From: Acorus gramineus
Lineage: Eukaryota > Streptophyta > Magnoliopsida > Acorales > Acoraceae
NCBI GenBank assembly: GCA_030737835.1
Contig: JAUJYN010000027.1
Location: forward strand, 372,001 to 436,000
DNA: 64,000 nt
Direction: 5' to 3'
The position numbers were made by a program, and so were the translations under genes. Position 1 is the first letter of the stretch. The number at the start of each line of letters is the position of its first letter. The notes below the pieces were generated by a model. The model worked only from the letters and a program-made list of their open reading frames with translations, was not told where the DNA came from and did no database searches. This document shows, in pieces, positions 10,008 to 21,304 of this stretch.

Positions 10008-11411
10008 ATGCCTCCTCACAGAGGACAGCACGGACGTGGTCCCTCTCGACCTTTGGAGGTTTTCGGACCTGCCAGAGGCGAGGATGCTACTGGAGAGTCC
10101 ACGGCTGTGAGGCCAGGATCGGCGCAGGAGCCTCATTCATGGGAGCGTGCGTTCGCTCGGATAGCGGATTTGGTGGAGACTCAGACAAGGGCACTGGAGG
10201 CCCAGACCAGAGTGTTGGCTGAGCAGGCACGAGAGATTCAGGAGCTGAGGGCGGCCCGTGATGCAGTTCCACAGGTCCCCTTGGTGGCAGATCCACCTGT
10301 GGTACCTGACGTACCCCTAGTCCCTGTGGTGATTCCGGCGGTGAGAGTTCAGGATCGTCAGGAGAGGGAGGTGGTGTTGGAGGCTGCAGCGCGGGTGCAT
10401 CAGAGTGGCCTCAGCGCCTTTCTGAAGCTCCACCCTCTCGAGTTCCATGGCCAGACGGCGGATCCCCTTGCCCCAGAGCGTTGGTTGATGGAGGTGGACA
10501 CGATCTTCTCGACCATGCATTGCACTGACCGCCAGCGAGTCTCCCTGGCCACCTTCATGCTGAAGGGTAGCGCCGCCGACTGGTGGGCTACCCGATCGGT
10601 GGACATCCCCGAGGGAGTGGAGCAGCTTTTATGGGCGGGATTCCAGAGGTATTTCTTGGAGGAGTACTTCCCATTCTCTACGCGCCAGATTGTGATGCAG
10701 GAGTTTGAGCAGTTGACGCAGGGCTCCATGTCTGTCGCTGACTACTCCACGCGCTTCACGAGGCTTTCCAGATTCACCCCAGCCTTGGTGATGGATGAGG
10801 AGACGCGGTGCCGTCGTTTCGAGCTTGGTCTCAGTAGCGCCATTCGGGTGCATGTCACCTCCCAGGCTTTCACGAGGTACTCGGACTTGGTGTCTCGGGC
10901 GAAGACAGTCGAGCGAGACCTCGGGATCTCAGTGAGGGTTCCGACCCCTTCTACAGACCAGAGACCTCCCAGGAGCCAGGACCAGGGACAGCACAAGAAG
11001 AAGAGGCCCCGCTTTGATCAGTCAGCGGCTGCCTCTCCTCCAGTCGATGTGGTGCCAGCGCGAGGTCCAGCACCCATTGCGGCAGTGCCAGTCCAGGCCA
11101 GGCGACCGGAGACGCGGCGCTGTTACCACTGTCAGCGCATCGGGCATATCTTGTATAATTGTCCTGATACTGGCTGACCCCGCGTGATGCCTCCGCAGCA
11201 ACAGCAGCAGTTACCGCAGCAGTTCCAACAGCAGCCTCAGCGCCAGCAGCAGCAGCAGCCTCAGCGTCAGCAGCAGCAGCCACAGGGTGGCCGTGTTGAC
11301 CAGAGGAGGCAGCCAGCACAGCCGGCAAGGCATGCCCCTGCTCCTCAGCCGCAGTTTATTCTTGGCTGAGTGACAGCGCTTTCGGCAGAGGAGGCTTAGG
11401 CTTCGGGTAGC
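10008..11411 (+). pseudogene. gag: Element A gag (capsid/nucleocapsid), stop-interrupted
   Basis: Gag forms the virus-like particle in which reverse transcription happens. The frame opens at ATG 10008 (MPPHRGQHGRGPSRPL). It has a coiled, E/Q-rich stretch at residues ~45-80, the retroelement Gag core at ~140-290 ([22 protein letters not shown]) and one CCHC knuckle, [14 protein letters not shown], starting at residue 372 (11121). A Q-rich linker follows. Stops interrupt the frame at 11175 (CGA to TGA), 11367 (CGA to TGA) and 11397 (CAG to TAG), judged against element C. All are C-to-T changes expected from methylcytosine decay. The frame is the same as pol, so Gag-Pol was one fused ORF. Confidence 0.93.
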
Positions 11412-13844
11412 GTGGTCCGAGGTATTGTTCAGATCTCCCAGCTCCCTGCATATGTGTTATTTGATTCCGGAGCCACGCACTCGTTCGTGTCTCCCGCTTT
11501 TGCGAGACGGACGTGTGTGGCGTCCGCCCCTCTTGAGGTTGTTCTAGAGATATCATTGCCCGTGGGAGACCGTATTCTCCTCCGTTCTGTGTACCGAGGG
11601 TGTACGGTGGTGATTGCGGAGCATGAGTTCCCAGTGGAGTTGGTAGAGCTCGCTATGACGGACTTCGATGCCATCCTGGGAATGGATTGGCTCTCAGCTA
11701 GTCACGCCAGCATCGACTGTTTTGCTAAGTCGGTGTCTTTCCACCTTCCGGGTCGGAGGTCTTTCCAGTTCGTGGGCGATCGTGACGTAGCCCCTTTGGG
11801 GTTCGTGTCGTCCATCCAGGCGTGGAGACTCCTTCAGGGAGGATGCGAGGGCTTTCTGGCGTACATTGCTCAGGAGGACGCACTGCTGCAGGCAGATATC
11901 AGTCAGACTCCGGTCATGGCAGAGTATCCTGAGGTTTTCCCCGATGATCTTCCGGGATTACCGCCGGATCGCGCGATCGAGTTTGAGATAAATCTGATTC
12001 CGGGGACCAAGCCGATTTCGAGAGCTCCGTACCGGATGGCCCCTGCAGAGCTGAAGGTGCTCAAGGAGCAGTTGGAGGAGTTGCTGGAGAAGGGCTTCGC
12101 ACGTCCGAGTGTTTCTCCGTGGGGAGCCCCTGTTCTGTTCGTCCGGAAGAAGGACGGTTCGCTGCGGCTTTGTATCGATTACAGGCAGCTGAACAAGCGG
12201 ACAGTGAAGAACAAGTACCCCTTGCCACGGATTGATGATCTGTTTGACCAGCTCCAGGGAGCGCGAGTCTTTTCTAAGATCGATCTCCGCTCGGGCTACT
12301 ATCAGCTGAAGATCCGGGAGTCAGACATTCCGAAGACGGCCTTTCGCACCCGTTATGGGCACTACGAGTTCAGAGTACTGCCATTTGGGTTGACGAATGC
12401 GCCGGCGGCCTTCATGGATCTGATGAACCGGGTGTTTCGGCCCTTCCTCGACTCCTTTGTGGTAGTATTCATCGATGACATATTGGTGTACTCGAGGAGT
12501 CTTGAGGAGCATGCTCACCATCTCCGCACTGTCTTAGAGACTTTGGCCCGACATCAGTTGTTCGCCAAGTTCAGCAAGTGCGAGTTTTGGTTGGAGCGTA
12601 TGGCCTTTCTGGGCCATGTGATTTCCGGTGAGGGCATATCTGTGGACCCGGACAAGACGCTCGCCGTGTCGAATTGGCGTCGACCGTCGAACCCCATAGA
12701 GATTTGGAGCTTCCTGGGCTTGGCGGGTTATTACAGGAGGTTTGTCGAGGGTTTCTCGAAGATAGTCGTTCCTCTTACCCGCCTCACTCGGAAGGATGTT
12801 CGGTTCGAGTGGTCCCCGGCTTGCGAGGAGAGCTTCCTGGAGTTGAAGCGAAGGCTCACCTCAGCGCCAGTTCTTACCCTTCCGTCTGGGAGTGGTGGGT
12901 TCGCAGTATACTCCGATGCATCCCGGTTGGGTGTGGGTTGCGTCCTGATGCAGCACGATAAGGTTGTGGCTTACGCGTCGCGTCAGTTGAAGCCCCATGA
13001 GCAGAATTACCCCACCCATGACCTTGAGTTGGCAGCGATCATCTTTGCGCTGAAGATGTGGAGGCATTACCTCTATGGCGAGGAGTTCGAGCTCTTTACT
13101 GATCATAAGAGCTTGACATATTTGCAGTCCCAGCCAGAGCTCAACATGCGTCAGAGACGTTGGGTCGAGTTCCTGAAGGACTATGATTGTGACATCGCTT
13201 ACCATCCGGGTAAGGCGAATGTCAAGGCGAATGTCGTGGCGGATGCTCTCAGCAGGCAGCCCTTGGGCATGGCCGCCCACATGGTTGTACGTCGTTGGAG
13301 GCTTCTCGAGGAGGCCGCTTGCTGGATCAGCGTTCGAGAGACTCCTGCGGGTGGCTTTTTGGCCAGGCTAGTGGTGCAGCCAGTTCTTCTCGATGAGATC
13401 CGCACGGCTCAGGGTCAGGATCCGCATTTTATAGTCCTCTCTGAAGGCGTCGCCCGGGGCGAGCGTCCGGACTACCAGATTCGCGAGGACGGGATCCTGC
13501 GGTTCAGAGGCCGAGTATGCATTCCTGACGACGCAGAGCTGAAGCAGAAGATCTTGGACGAGGCCCATCGTTCGAGGTACACAGTGCATCCTGGTGGCAC
13601 GAAGATGTACAGGGGCCTTCATCGTGGCTACTGGTGGCGCGGGATGAAGACGGATATTGCCCGTTTCGTTGCCCGATGCTTAGTATGCCAGCAGGTGAAG
13701 TCGGAGCATCAGCGTCCTGCGGGGAAGCTGCAGTCCATTGAGATCCCTCAGTGGAAGTGGGAGCAGATCACCATGGACTTCGTCTCGGGTTTGCCGAGGT
13801 CACGTTCGGGTCGTGATGCCATCTGGGTGATCGTCGACCGACTA
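11412..13844 (+). pseudogene. pol: Element A pol: protease, RT, RNase H, integrase N-terminus
   Basis: This open stretch continues the Gag frame. The aspartic protease motif [12 protein letters not shown] is near 11460. Reverse transcriptase runs at about 12000-12600 with VFIDDILVY near 12465 (the catalytic DD of the YxDD-type box). RNase H starts at YSDASRLG near 12910 and has [10 protein letters not shown] near 13095. The integrase HHCC zinc domain spans about 13560-13695 (CLVCQQVK). A 12-bp direct duplication, aaggcgaatgtc twice at 13212-13235, adds KANV. The frame breaks at ~13844 by loss of one G relative to C, just after IWVIVDRL at the start of the integrase core. The enzymes would have copied and integrated the element. 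Confidence 0.93.
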
Positions 13845-14794
13845 CGAAGTCCGCTCATTTCCTCCCCATCCGATTCACCTATTCTCTGGACACCCTGGCG
13901 CAGTTGTTTGTCTCTGAGATTGTTCGTCTCCATGGCACTCCCGTCATCATCATTTCCGATCGAGACGCGCGATTTACTTCGAGGTTCTGGCGTAGCCTCC
14001 AGCACGCCCTTGGTACGAACCTCCACTTCAGTACAGCATTTCATCCGCAGACGGACGGCCAGTCGAAGAGGACGATTCAGACCCTGGAGGACATGCTGCG
14101 AGCCTGCATTATCAATTTTGGGGGCAGTTGGGAGAGGCACCTTCCGTTGGTGGAGTTTGCCTACAACAACAGCTACCACTCGAGTATCCGGATGGCTCCT
14201 TACGAGGCGCTCTATGGCCGCAGCTGTAGGTCCCCCTAGTGTTGGGACGAGGTCAGAGAGCGCCAGTTGGAGGGACCAGAGATCATTCACCAGACCTCAG
14301 AGATGGTGAAGACGATTCGCGAGCATATCTGAGTCGCTCAGAGCCGTCAGAAGAGCTACGCCGACCATCGTCGCCGTGAGCTCGCCTTCGAGGTTGGTGA
14401 CCATGTCTTCCTGAAGGTGTCCCCGATGAAGGGCATCTTCCGTTTTTGTGTGCGGGGCAAGTTGACTCCGCGTTACATTGGGCCGTTCCTCATCCTTGAG
14501 CGAGTTGGGGAGGTGGCCTATCGCATAGCTCTGCCCCCACAGTTGGCTCAGGCCCATGACGTCTTCCATATCTCGCAGCTGAGGCGATATGTCCCGTTCG
14601 AGCCGCTCGTCTTCGAGCTGGACTTATCATTCGTGGAGCTGCCGATTGAGATCCTGGACCGCCGTGAGAAGGGGCTCCGCATCAAGACCGGCCAGTTGGT
14701 CAAGGTGCGATGGCAACACCATTCCGGTGCCGAGGCCACTTGGGAGCTCGAGGACGCCATGCGTGACGCGTATCCGCATCTTTTCCCTTCCTAG
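13845..14794 (+). pseudogene. pol: Element A integrase core and chromodomain, frame-shifted
   Basis: Here pol continues one frame over. The integrase core shows [12 protein letters not shown] and the DDE glutamate position has become K ([11 protein letters not shown], where C has QSERT), so a catalytic residue is lost. Stops lie at 14237 (TAG, where C has CTG) and 14330 (CGA to TGA). The last part, ending at 14794 with YPHLFPS, is a chromodomain with LVKVRWQHHSGAEATWELED, typical of Tekay/Del-type elements. In this lineage it directs integration to marked chromatin. Seven residues before PFEPLVFE are missing compared with the F copy. Confidence 0.9.
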
Positions 14795-14828
14795 ATGTTT
14801 TTGTATTTATTTTGAGGACAAAATTTCC

Positions 14829-14841
14829 TAAGGGGGTAGAA
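14829..14841 (+). other. Polypurine tract of element A
   Basis: A purine-rich run, taagggggtagaa, directly precedes the 3' LTR start. It is the expected primer for plus-strand synthesis. Confidence 0.85.
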
Positions 14842-17475
14842 TGTTATATTATGTGTCCTGGTGCCATTTCAAGCCACTCACGAAAATTTCATCGAATTCC
14901 GGTAACGTTTCAAAATTTTGTAGTTCTGAATCGTATCCGGGTTTTGACCGAGCGAAAAGTCATTGGGAGACTTGACTTGGTCAAATTTGACCTTTGACTT
15001 GGTCAATGGGTTTTGGTTTTTAGTGTGGTTGGGTTGACTAGGGTCAAAGTACACTTAGACCTAACTAAACCTAGCTTAACCTAATTTTTTTTTCACTAAG
15101 TGTGTGGTGAGTGTGTGAGTGTGTGTGTGGTGTGTGTGTGGGGACTTTAAGTCCACGCCTAGGCATAGTAAATGCCCTATTCATCTTCTTCTCCACCAAA
15201 AGCTCTGTCTCATCTTCTCTCTTTTTCCACCATATGACCTAGTAGGGGTGGTTAAAATCAAAAACCTAGAAGGAGAAAAGCAAGGTATTGTCCCGATCTA
15301 TCCATCCATGGTTTCATTTTCGAGTTTCCTCATGTGTGACCCCCTCTCATAGCCTCTTTTCTCCCTGTTTTCAGCCCTTCCTTGGCTGAGTGGAGATCTA
15401 GGTGGTGGTGGTCTTGGAGGTGGCGAATCGGTGTGCGAAGAGCACCCGTTCTTCCTCCCCTTTCCTTCCTCTCCTTGGGTGAGTTTCTTTCCTTCCTTTT
15501 CTTGTTTAGATGCATGTTAGGAGGTGTTTTTGGTTATGCATGGCTGTTGGGTGGTTGGAGGGGGCTGTTAGGGGCTGTTGGAGGTGTTAGGGTTGGCTCG
15601 GGTGCATGCGGGCTCACCGGCGCGCGTGCGCGCGAGCCTGCGCGCGCAGACAGGCAGGCGCATGCAGGCAGGTGCAGGCGGGTGAGCTGCGGTCAGGCAC
15701 GCGGGGCGCGTGCTGTCGGGCTCGCTGGGTGCGTGCGGTCGGGCGCACTGGGCGCAGTGCACGGCTTGCGCGCGGAGCGCTGTGCAGGGGCGCGTTGCGT
15801 GCGGTGTGCGCGGGGAGGCGAGCGGGGGTGCGCGCGGGGTGCTGCGCTGGGGCGTAGTGCGTGCGGGTGTGCGCGCAAGGTGCTGCGCTGGGGCGCAGTG
15901 CGCGCAGGTGAACCCGGGGCTGGACGCGGGGTGCGCAAGGGCACGCGCGAGCGTGCGCGCGGCGTGCGGCGGGTCTGGGCGCGCGGGCTGGGGCGCGGCA
16001 GTGCGCCCGGGGCTCCGGCGTGCGTGCGTGCGTGCGCACCCGGGTGGCCGTGCGCATGGCTGCCCGGGGGTGCGGGAGTGAGTCGGGGCACTCGGGCTCG
16101 CGTGCGTGCGGGCCGTATGCACGCTTGTCCGAGTGTTGGGTATTTTTAGTGTATTTTTGTATGTATTTGTGTATTTTACTCACCGTGTTGAATACCCTGT
16201 CTTGCAGATCTTGACGGACGGTCACGCGACGACCCGGGTATTGGTGAGTGGGACAATCCAACCCAGTAGGGAGGCGTATATGCTCTTAGGCGTGTATCGT
16301 CCTTCCATTGGGCACCATAGTTTAATATTAACTTGTATAATATGTAATCCATGCAGGCATGATTGTTATGTAGTATGCATGCCACCCTAGACCTTGTATG
16401 TTAGGGACTTGCACCCTTAGGATATGTGTAAGAGCCATGCATCCTGATACCATATTTTGATGCTAGGAAGCCTTGATCTGTGCATGTTCCCATTTAGTTT
16501 AATTTATTTAAATCAAATGTGAGTTATTGGTAATGAGCATGCTTAGTGAATATTATAACCATGAGGTTATAATACAGGCTTCCCCGCATCGTAGTTATGC
16601 GCCCTGGAGGAATTCGCAAGAATTCATGACATTTAAATTGTTAGGAAGATATTGCCGACGGATCCGATTGGATCGTGTACGTGTGGGTAGGCTGTTTCTG
16701 TTCCCTTCGTTGGATCCGTATAGAGACTGCCCCAGCGTTAGAAAGGCCTGACAGAGGGCTCCCATCAGTAGGCACCTCCTGATTTGGGTTCGGACTGTGC
16801 TGAATTGTGGGAGTAGACCAGGCGGGCTACGGAGTGGAGGAGAGACTATCGGTGGACCAAGGGTGATTAACAACCTAGTCAGTCCCAATAGCCGTGTCAC
16901 CTATTGGAGGGTGAGGGTGAGGGTGTGGTGGGTCGGCGATGTAGCGACCCACTGGATTGTGTAGTTCCTGTCACTATGAGGCTTTGAATAATTTTATGGT
17001 TAATATGAATTGTGATGCATGGGTTGTGCTATTCACTGAGCGTGTGGCTCACCCCTCGCATATTTTTCTCCAGTTATCACTGATTCGGATTTGAAAGAGG
17101 AGCTGCCCGAGGGACTTCAGCAGTAGCAGAGCAGCGCCACATTCCCGCGAGTGTTAGAGGCCATTAGCATTCCTTTTGATTGTATGTATTATTTTTTTTT
17201 CCGTGCTTGGGCACCAGCTTGTATTATATTTGGATGTGCTTGTGTATATTGGCTCTCACAGGACAGTTGATTATGTATCGAGTCTGTAATATATTTTTGA
17301 ATTACAGACTCAGTCTTTTAGCTTCCGCTATTTGTGTATATATCATGTCAGCCTTGCTTTTGTCTGTGTTGTCATTTTAGCTGTTGTTTAGAGTATGTTA
17401 TTGACCTCCTGTATAGACTGCTGATATCATATATACACTTGCCGCGTCCCGGGGCGACTGCCCTGGGGCGTGACA
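14842..17475 (+). repeat. Element A 3' LTR (2634 bp)
   Basis: It matches the 5' LTR but begins tgttatattatgtgtcc, so ~146 bp of the U3 start have been lost between two TTATAT-like sites. Exon-like blocks are at 15375-15478 (104 bp), 16208-16243 (36 bp) and 17074-17126 (53 bp, ending CAGCAGTAG). The CpG block is at about 15600-16090. The right edge is followed by TCCGA and then E's LTR. Confidence 0.92.
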
Positions 17476-18583
17476 TCCGATGTGTCGGACAATACTGATA
17501 GTGGGAGTGGACTAGGTGGAGGCCACGAGGGTGGGAAAGGGCTACTGGTGGACCAAGGGTGTAGAGCGGTGAGTTGAGGAGATCGGGTTGTAGATACTAC
17601 CCGGGAGAGGGTTAACGAATGATGTTACGGGCGTGGGAATCGTTCTCCCCTTCGTTGGATCCGATGTAGGAACTCCCCGGCGTTGGCTATACCTGTCAGA
17701 GGACTAGGCGGAGGCCACGAGGGTGGGAGAGGCTACCGGTGGACCAGGGGTGTAGAGCTGTCTAAGTCTCTTCCCAAAGTCCCAAGATGTCTCCTTTCAC
17801 GAGTGAGGGTGTGGATGAGGTGAAGACACGTCACCTCGTGACCCATTCGTTGTTCGACCGTTCCCATAGTTGTTTGGTCCGGTCTCGTGATCGATGTTGA
17901 AGGACATCGTTGGGCGATTATCTAGATGTAGATGATCCAGTAGTGTTGAGTAGACCAGTAAATCCGGGTCTCTTCGACCGACGGTATGGTCTCTCCCCAT
18001 AAGTCCCAAGAGACTCCCTCCGGGAGTGAGGGTGGGGGTGAGGTTGGTCGCGCCGCCGCGTGACCCAGTATTCCATGGGTTTCTACCCATGTTTTCCTTG
18101 AAAGGAAATTGATTATGTATTGAACTGTAGAATGGTGATTGGTTTCCAGCCACTCACTGAGCTTGTAGCTCACCCCCTCGCATACTGTTTCTTTTTAGGG
18201 GCAGTGTTGGGCGTGGAGCTGGAGCTTTCCTGTGGCGTGGTCTTATGGGCGTGGAGCGTTCTGCCGGCGGGTGGCGAGTGAGAGGCTGTCAGCATTCCTA
18301 GAGTCATTTTATGCTTTGTAAATCATGCATGTGGCACAGGTTGTATTTTCTTTGGTCTAGACTTGGCTTTCACAGGACATTGATTGTGTATTCGGGTCTG
18401 TAATAATGTTTTTGATTTACAGACATTGTTATATATTATGCTTCCACTTTTCAGTCAGTTATCATTATCTTGCTTGCCACCTTGTGTATTGTTGTTGGTG
18501 TCCTTATTGACCTCAGGTATTGATAGCTGATATTTATTATTGCCACGTCTCGGGGACGGCCGCCCTGGGGCGTGACAAAAAGT

Positions 18584-18595
18584 TGGTATCAGAGC
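18584..18595 (+). other. Primer binding site of element E
   Basis: TGGTATCAGAGC follows the LTR end at 18577 after a few A residues. It is the same initiator-Met-tRNA type as in A, B and C. Confidence 0.93.
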
Positions 18596-19018
18596 CTGGT
18601 CCTGTCAGAGCCTAAGTCTAGTCGTATAGATGATGAGTCATAGGATTGTCATCCGAGTACTCTTGTTTTAGAAGTTATCTTAGGTTGCTGACATGCCTCC
18701 TCGCATCCGTTGACGTGGACGTGACCCCCTGGACCACCCTTAAGTTGTCGACTGGGTCGACTGGTTAGGGTCAGTTGTTAGATCTCTTGTGCGGGATTAA
18801 GGTTTGGGTAGGAGATTTATGCCCAGTAGTGTGATAGTGATGAATTGGTTGCAATTTCTAAGGTATGAATTGCGTCTCAAAAATGGAGCTTCTTTCCCGT
18901 GTATCGGTATCGCTGGTAACCATGGAGTTTGCGCGCGGCGTCAGTTTCAAGTGTTGAGGATGTGGGTATTGCTCATTAAGGGGTGATGTCTTCTTCTAGT
19001 CTTCCTACTCAGGATTAA

Positions 19019-19132
19019 GGGGCCTTGTAGGGTCAGCGTTGAGACCCGGGCTAGGGTACTCCGTGTTCCTTGTTTGGTTGTCGGGATATCCTATATCGGG
19101 ACCTCATGGTGCCCTCCCAAGGTTCTTTTCCC
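19019..19132 (+). mobile_element. MITE-like module, copy 2 (inside E's coding remnant)
   Basis: The same ~114-bp module as at 2748 is embedded in the internal region of E instead of an LTR. Flanks ttcttctag...ggattaa and agtcaaggaatacc match the flanks of the copy in B (32965-33079), so E and B share this insertion by descent. Confidence 0.65.
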
Positions 19133-21290
19133 AGTCAAGGAATACCTTAGAAGCATCAAATTGATGGTGGATTTTTCCCTCTCACTTGGAAGGTGCTGTA
19201 GCGAGTGGTGATGCGTACGATCGGGATTGGGTGCGTCCTATTGCAGCTCAGTGGGCGATCGCTAGTGGACAGGGTTCCATAGTGGCATCTGGAGTCGCTT
19301 CGATATATCATTGTGCGTTGTAGCTGCCCGGTTGAGGCCAGAGCCCTGTGAGGTGCTCCCAGATGCTATGCTTGTTGGTGCGCCCATATGGCAGAGATAG
19401 CGGGCTTGGGAGGCTACCAGGTAGAGGCCACACCGGGAGAGTGCTGCTAAATGATGTCGAGAGTGTGGACTCCCCGTGATGAATCTGCCCATGGAGTGCA
19501 GGATGCTGGAGTTTCAATGGTTGTAGATGAGCGACCTATCTCTGGCGGCATGTGAAGCACAGTTGTGGATACTGTCGCGTTTTGCCCCACATTGGTCACG
19601 AATAAGGAGACGCGATGCTAGCGTTCATGATGGGACTCAACCGCCCTATCAGATAGATGACGTCGCATAGGCATTGTCGAGGTTCGACGACCCCTTATTG
19701 CGTGTCTTGTGGATTAAGTGCGGTTGAGCGACTTACCAAGCGTGTAAGTGTCATCATGAGCGCCAGACATGCTCGAGGAGTAGAATCTGGACTTAATTTT
19801 TCGAGGTGTTATTTTGATCTCCCCGTGGAGGTTGAAGATCAATTACCTTTGCCGTGAATCGATGATCTATTTGACCAGCTCTGGGAGCGAGTGTCTGCTG
19901 TTAGATCGATCTTCGCACAAGGGTACCACAAGTTAGAGATCCGAGAGTTGGACATCCTGTAGATGGCCTTTCGTGACCGTTCAGGCACTACGAGTTTTAA
20001 GTACTGCCGTCAGGGTTGACGAATGCGCTGGATGCCTTCGTGGATCTCAAAAGTTTTATTGGGCCTCCGTGGACTACTTTGAGGTAGTCTTCATTGAGAT
20101 TGCTGTGGTGTGATGAAAAAGGTGATATGGGTGACCTTGTTTCCCCAGGTTGGCATGCCCTCAGGCAAAGTTTGAGAATCATCATTGAGTGGAAAGCGTC
20201 AGTCCATCGAGATTCCTCAGTGGACGTGGGAGTGGGTTATCAGGGATTGTTGCGGACTCGCTAATGTCACGTTCGGGTCACGACGCCGTCTAGGTGATCA
20301 TTGACCGACTGACTAAGTCCGCGCTTCCCTCCCTAATAAAACTGATTGAGTCTCTGGACTCCTTGACGTGGGTTTTCACCTTCGCGATTGTTCGTCTTCA
20401 TGGCACTCCAGTCGGCGCTATTTTCGGTTGAGACACGAGGGTTACTTTGAGGTTGTGGCGCAGCCTTTGGCGCGAGCCTCCATTTAAGTATAGCGTTTCA
20501 TCACCGATGGACAGCCAGACAAAGAGGATGATTCAGACCTTGGAGGACATGCTAAGTGTCTGCGTGCTCGATGATGAGGGCAGTTGGGTGAGGCACCACC
20601 CATTTGTTGGGGTATGCCTGCAAGACGACTGCCATTCGAGCACCCAGATGGATCTGTGAAAGGCACTCTACAGGCGTAGTTTTATACCTCCCTTGTGTTG
20701 GGACGGTTGAGGAGCGCCAGTTGGAGGGGCCATAAGTTAGTTGTTTGACCTTGCGGTGGCTAGGTTGGTTCGTGTGTACATCTGCACCTCCCAGAACCGA
20801 CAGAAGGGCTACCCAGGTCATTGTCGCCAGGGGCTTACCTTTGGGTTTGGCGACCATATTTTCAAGAAGGTGTCCTAGTTAAAGGGCACCCTCTGTTTTG
20901 ACGTTCGGGGCAAGCTGAGTTTGCTCTTTAATGGGACCATTTTCTCGTCATTGAGTGGATTGGGGAGGTGGCTTATCATGTAGCCTTTCCCCCACAGCTG
21001 GCTCATGCCCACGACGTCGTCCTTGTCTCATGACCGGGGCGTTATGTCCAAGATCCTGCTCATGTCAGTCTGTTCGACCGCCTCATCCTTAAGGTGGATT
21101 TGTCGTTTGTGGAGCAGTGGATCGAGGTCAGAGACGAAATGAGAAGAGGCTCCACGCTAAGACCGTTCCTTTGATTATAGTCAGTTGGTAGCGCCAGTCC
21201 GGTGCAAAGACCACTTTGGAGCAAAAGGTTTATGCATGATACTTTCGGTCTTCCCTTTGGGTTTCCTTAAATTTCGAGGACTAAATTTCC

Positions 21291-21304
21291 TAAGGGGGGA
21301 AGAA
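21291..21304 (+). other. Polypurine tract of element E
   Basis: taaggggggaagaa immediately precedes the 3' LTR TG. It is followed by the type II start TGTTGTGCC. Confidence 0.85.

Larger units (their letters stand above)
7130..17475 (+). mobile_element. Element A: full-length Tekay-like chromovirus
   Basis: A 10.3-kb element runs from TGTTATATATG to GGGCGTGACA, with a perfect duplication TCCGA at 7125-7129 and 17476-17480. It has both LTRs, a primer site, Gag-Pol in one frame, a polypurine tract and a C-terminal chromodomain. The coding region carries five in-frame stops and one frameshift, so it is dead. It sits inside E's 5' LTR and is therefore younger than E. Confidence 0.95.
4607..18577 (+). 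repeat. Element E 5' LTR, split by element A
   Basis: The two parts are 4607-7129 and 17481-18577; together they give about 3.6 kb of LTR. Removing A and one TCCGA copy restores a continuous sequence matching the 3' LTR at 21305-24659. It contains a splice-like donor at about 5428, a CpG block at about 5540-5990 and a 39-bp exon-like block near 6145. It also carries three diverged tandem copies of a ~150-bp unit built around ttcgttggatccgatgtagg (about 6650-6845, 7055-7129 plus 17481-17540, and 17635-17790). No gene was seen. Confidence 0.85.
18578..21304 (+). pseudogene. Element E internal region, heavily degraded gag-pol
   Basis: Only patches are recognisable. A Gag start ATGCCTCCTCGC at 18692 soon meets TGA. 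A MITE-like module lies at 19019. RT residue IDDLFDQL is near 19858 and [14 protein letters not shown] sequence near 19940. An integrase stretch around 20215-20660 includes SIEIPQW and a match to the IQTLEDML block. Chromodomain-proximal sequence around 20890 reads as DVRGKLS. Stops and indels occur throughout. No protease, CCHC knuckle or complete RT was found. Total length is about half that of A. Confidence 0.8.
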
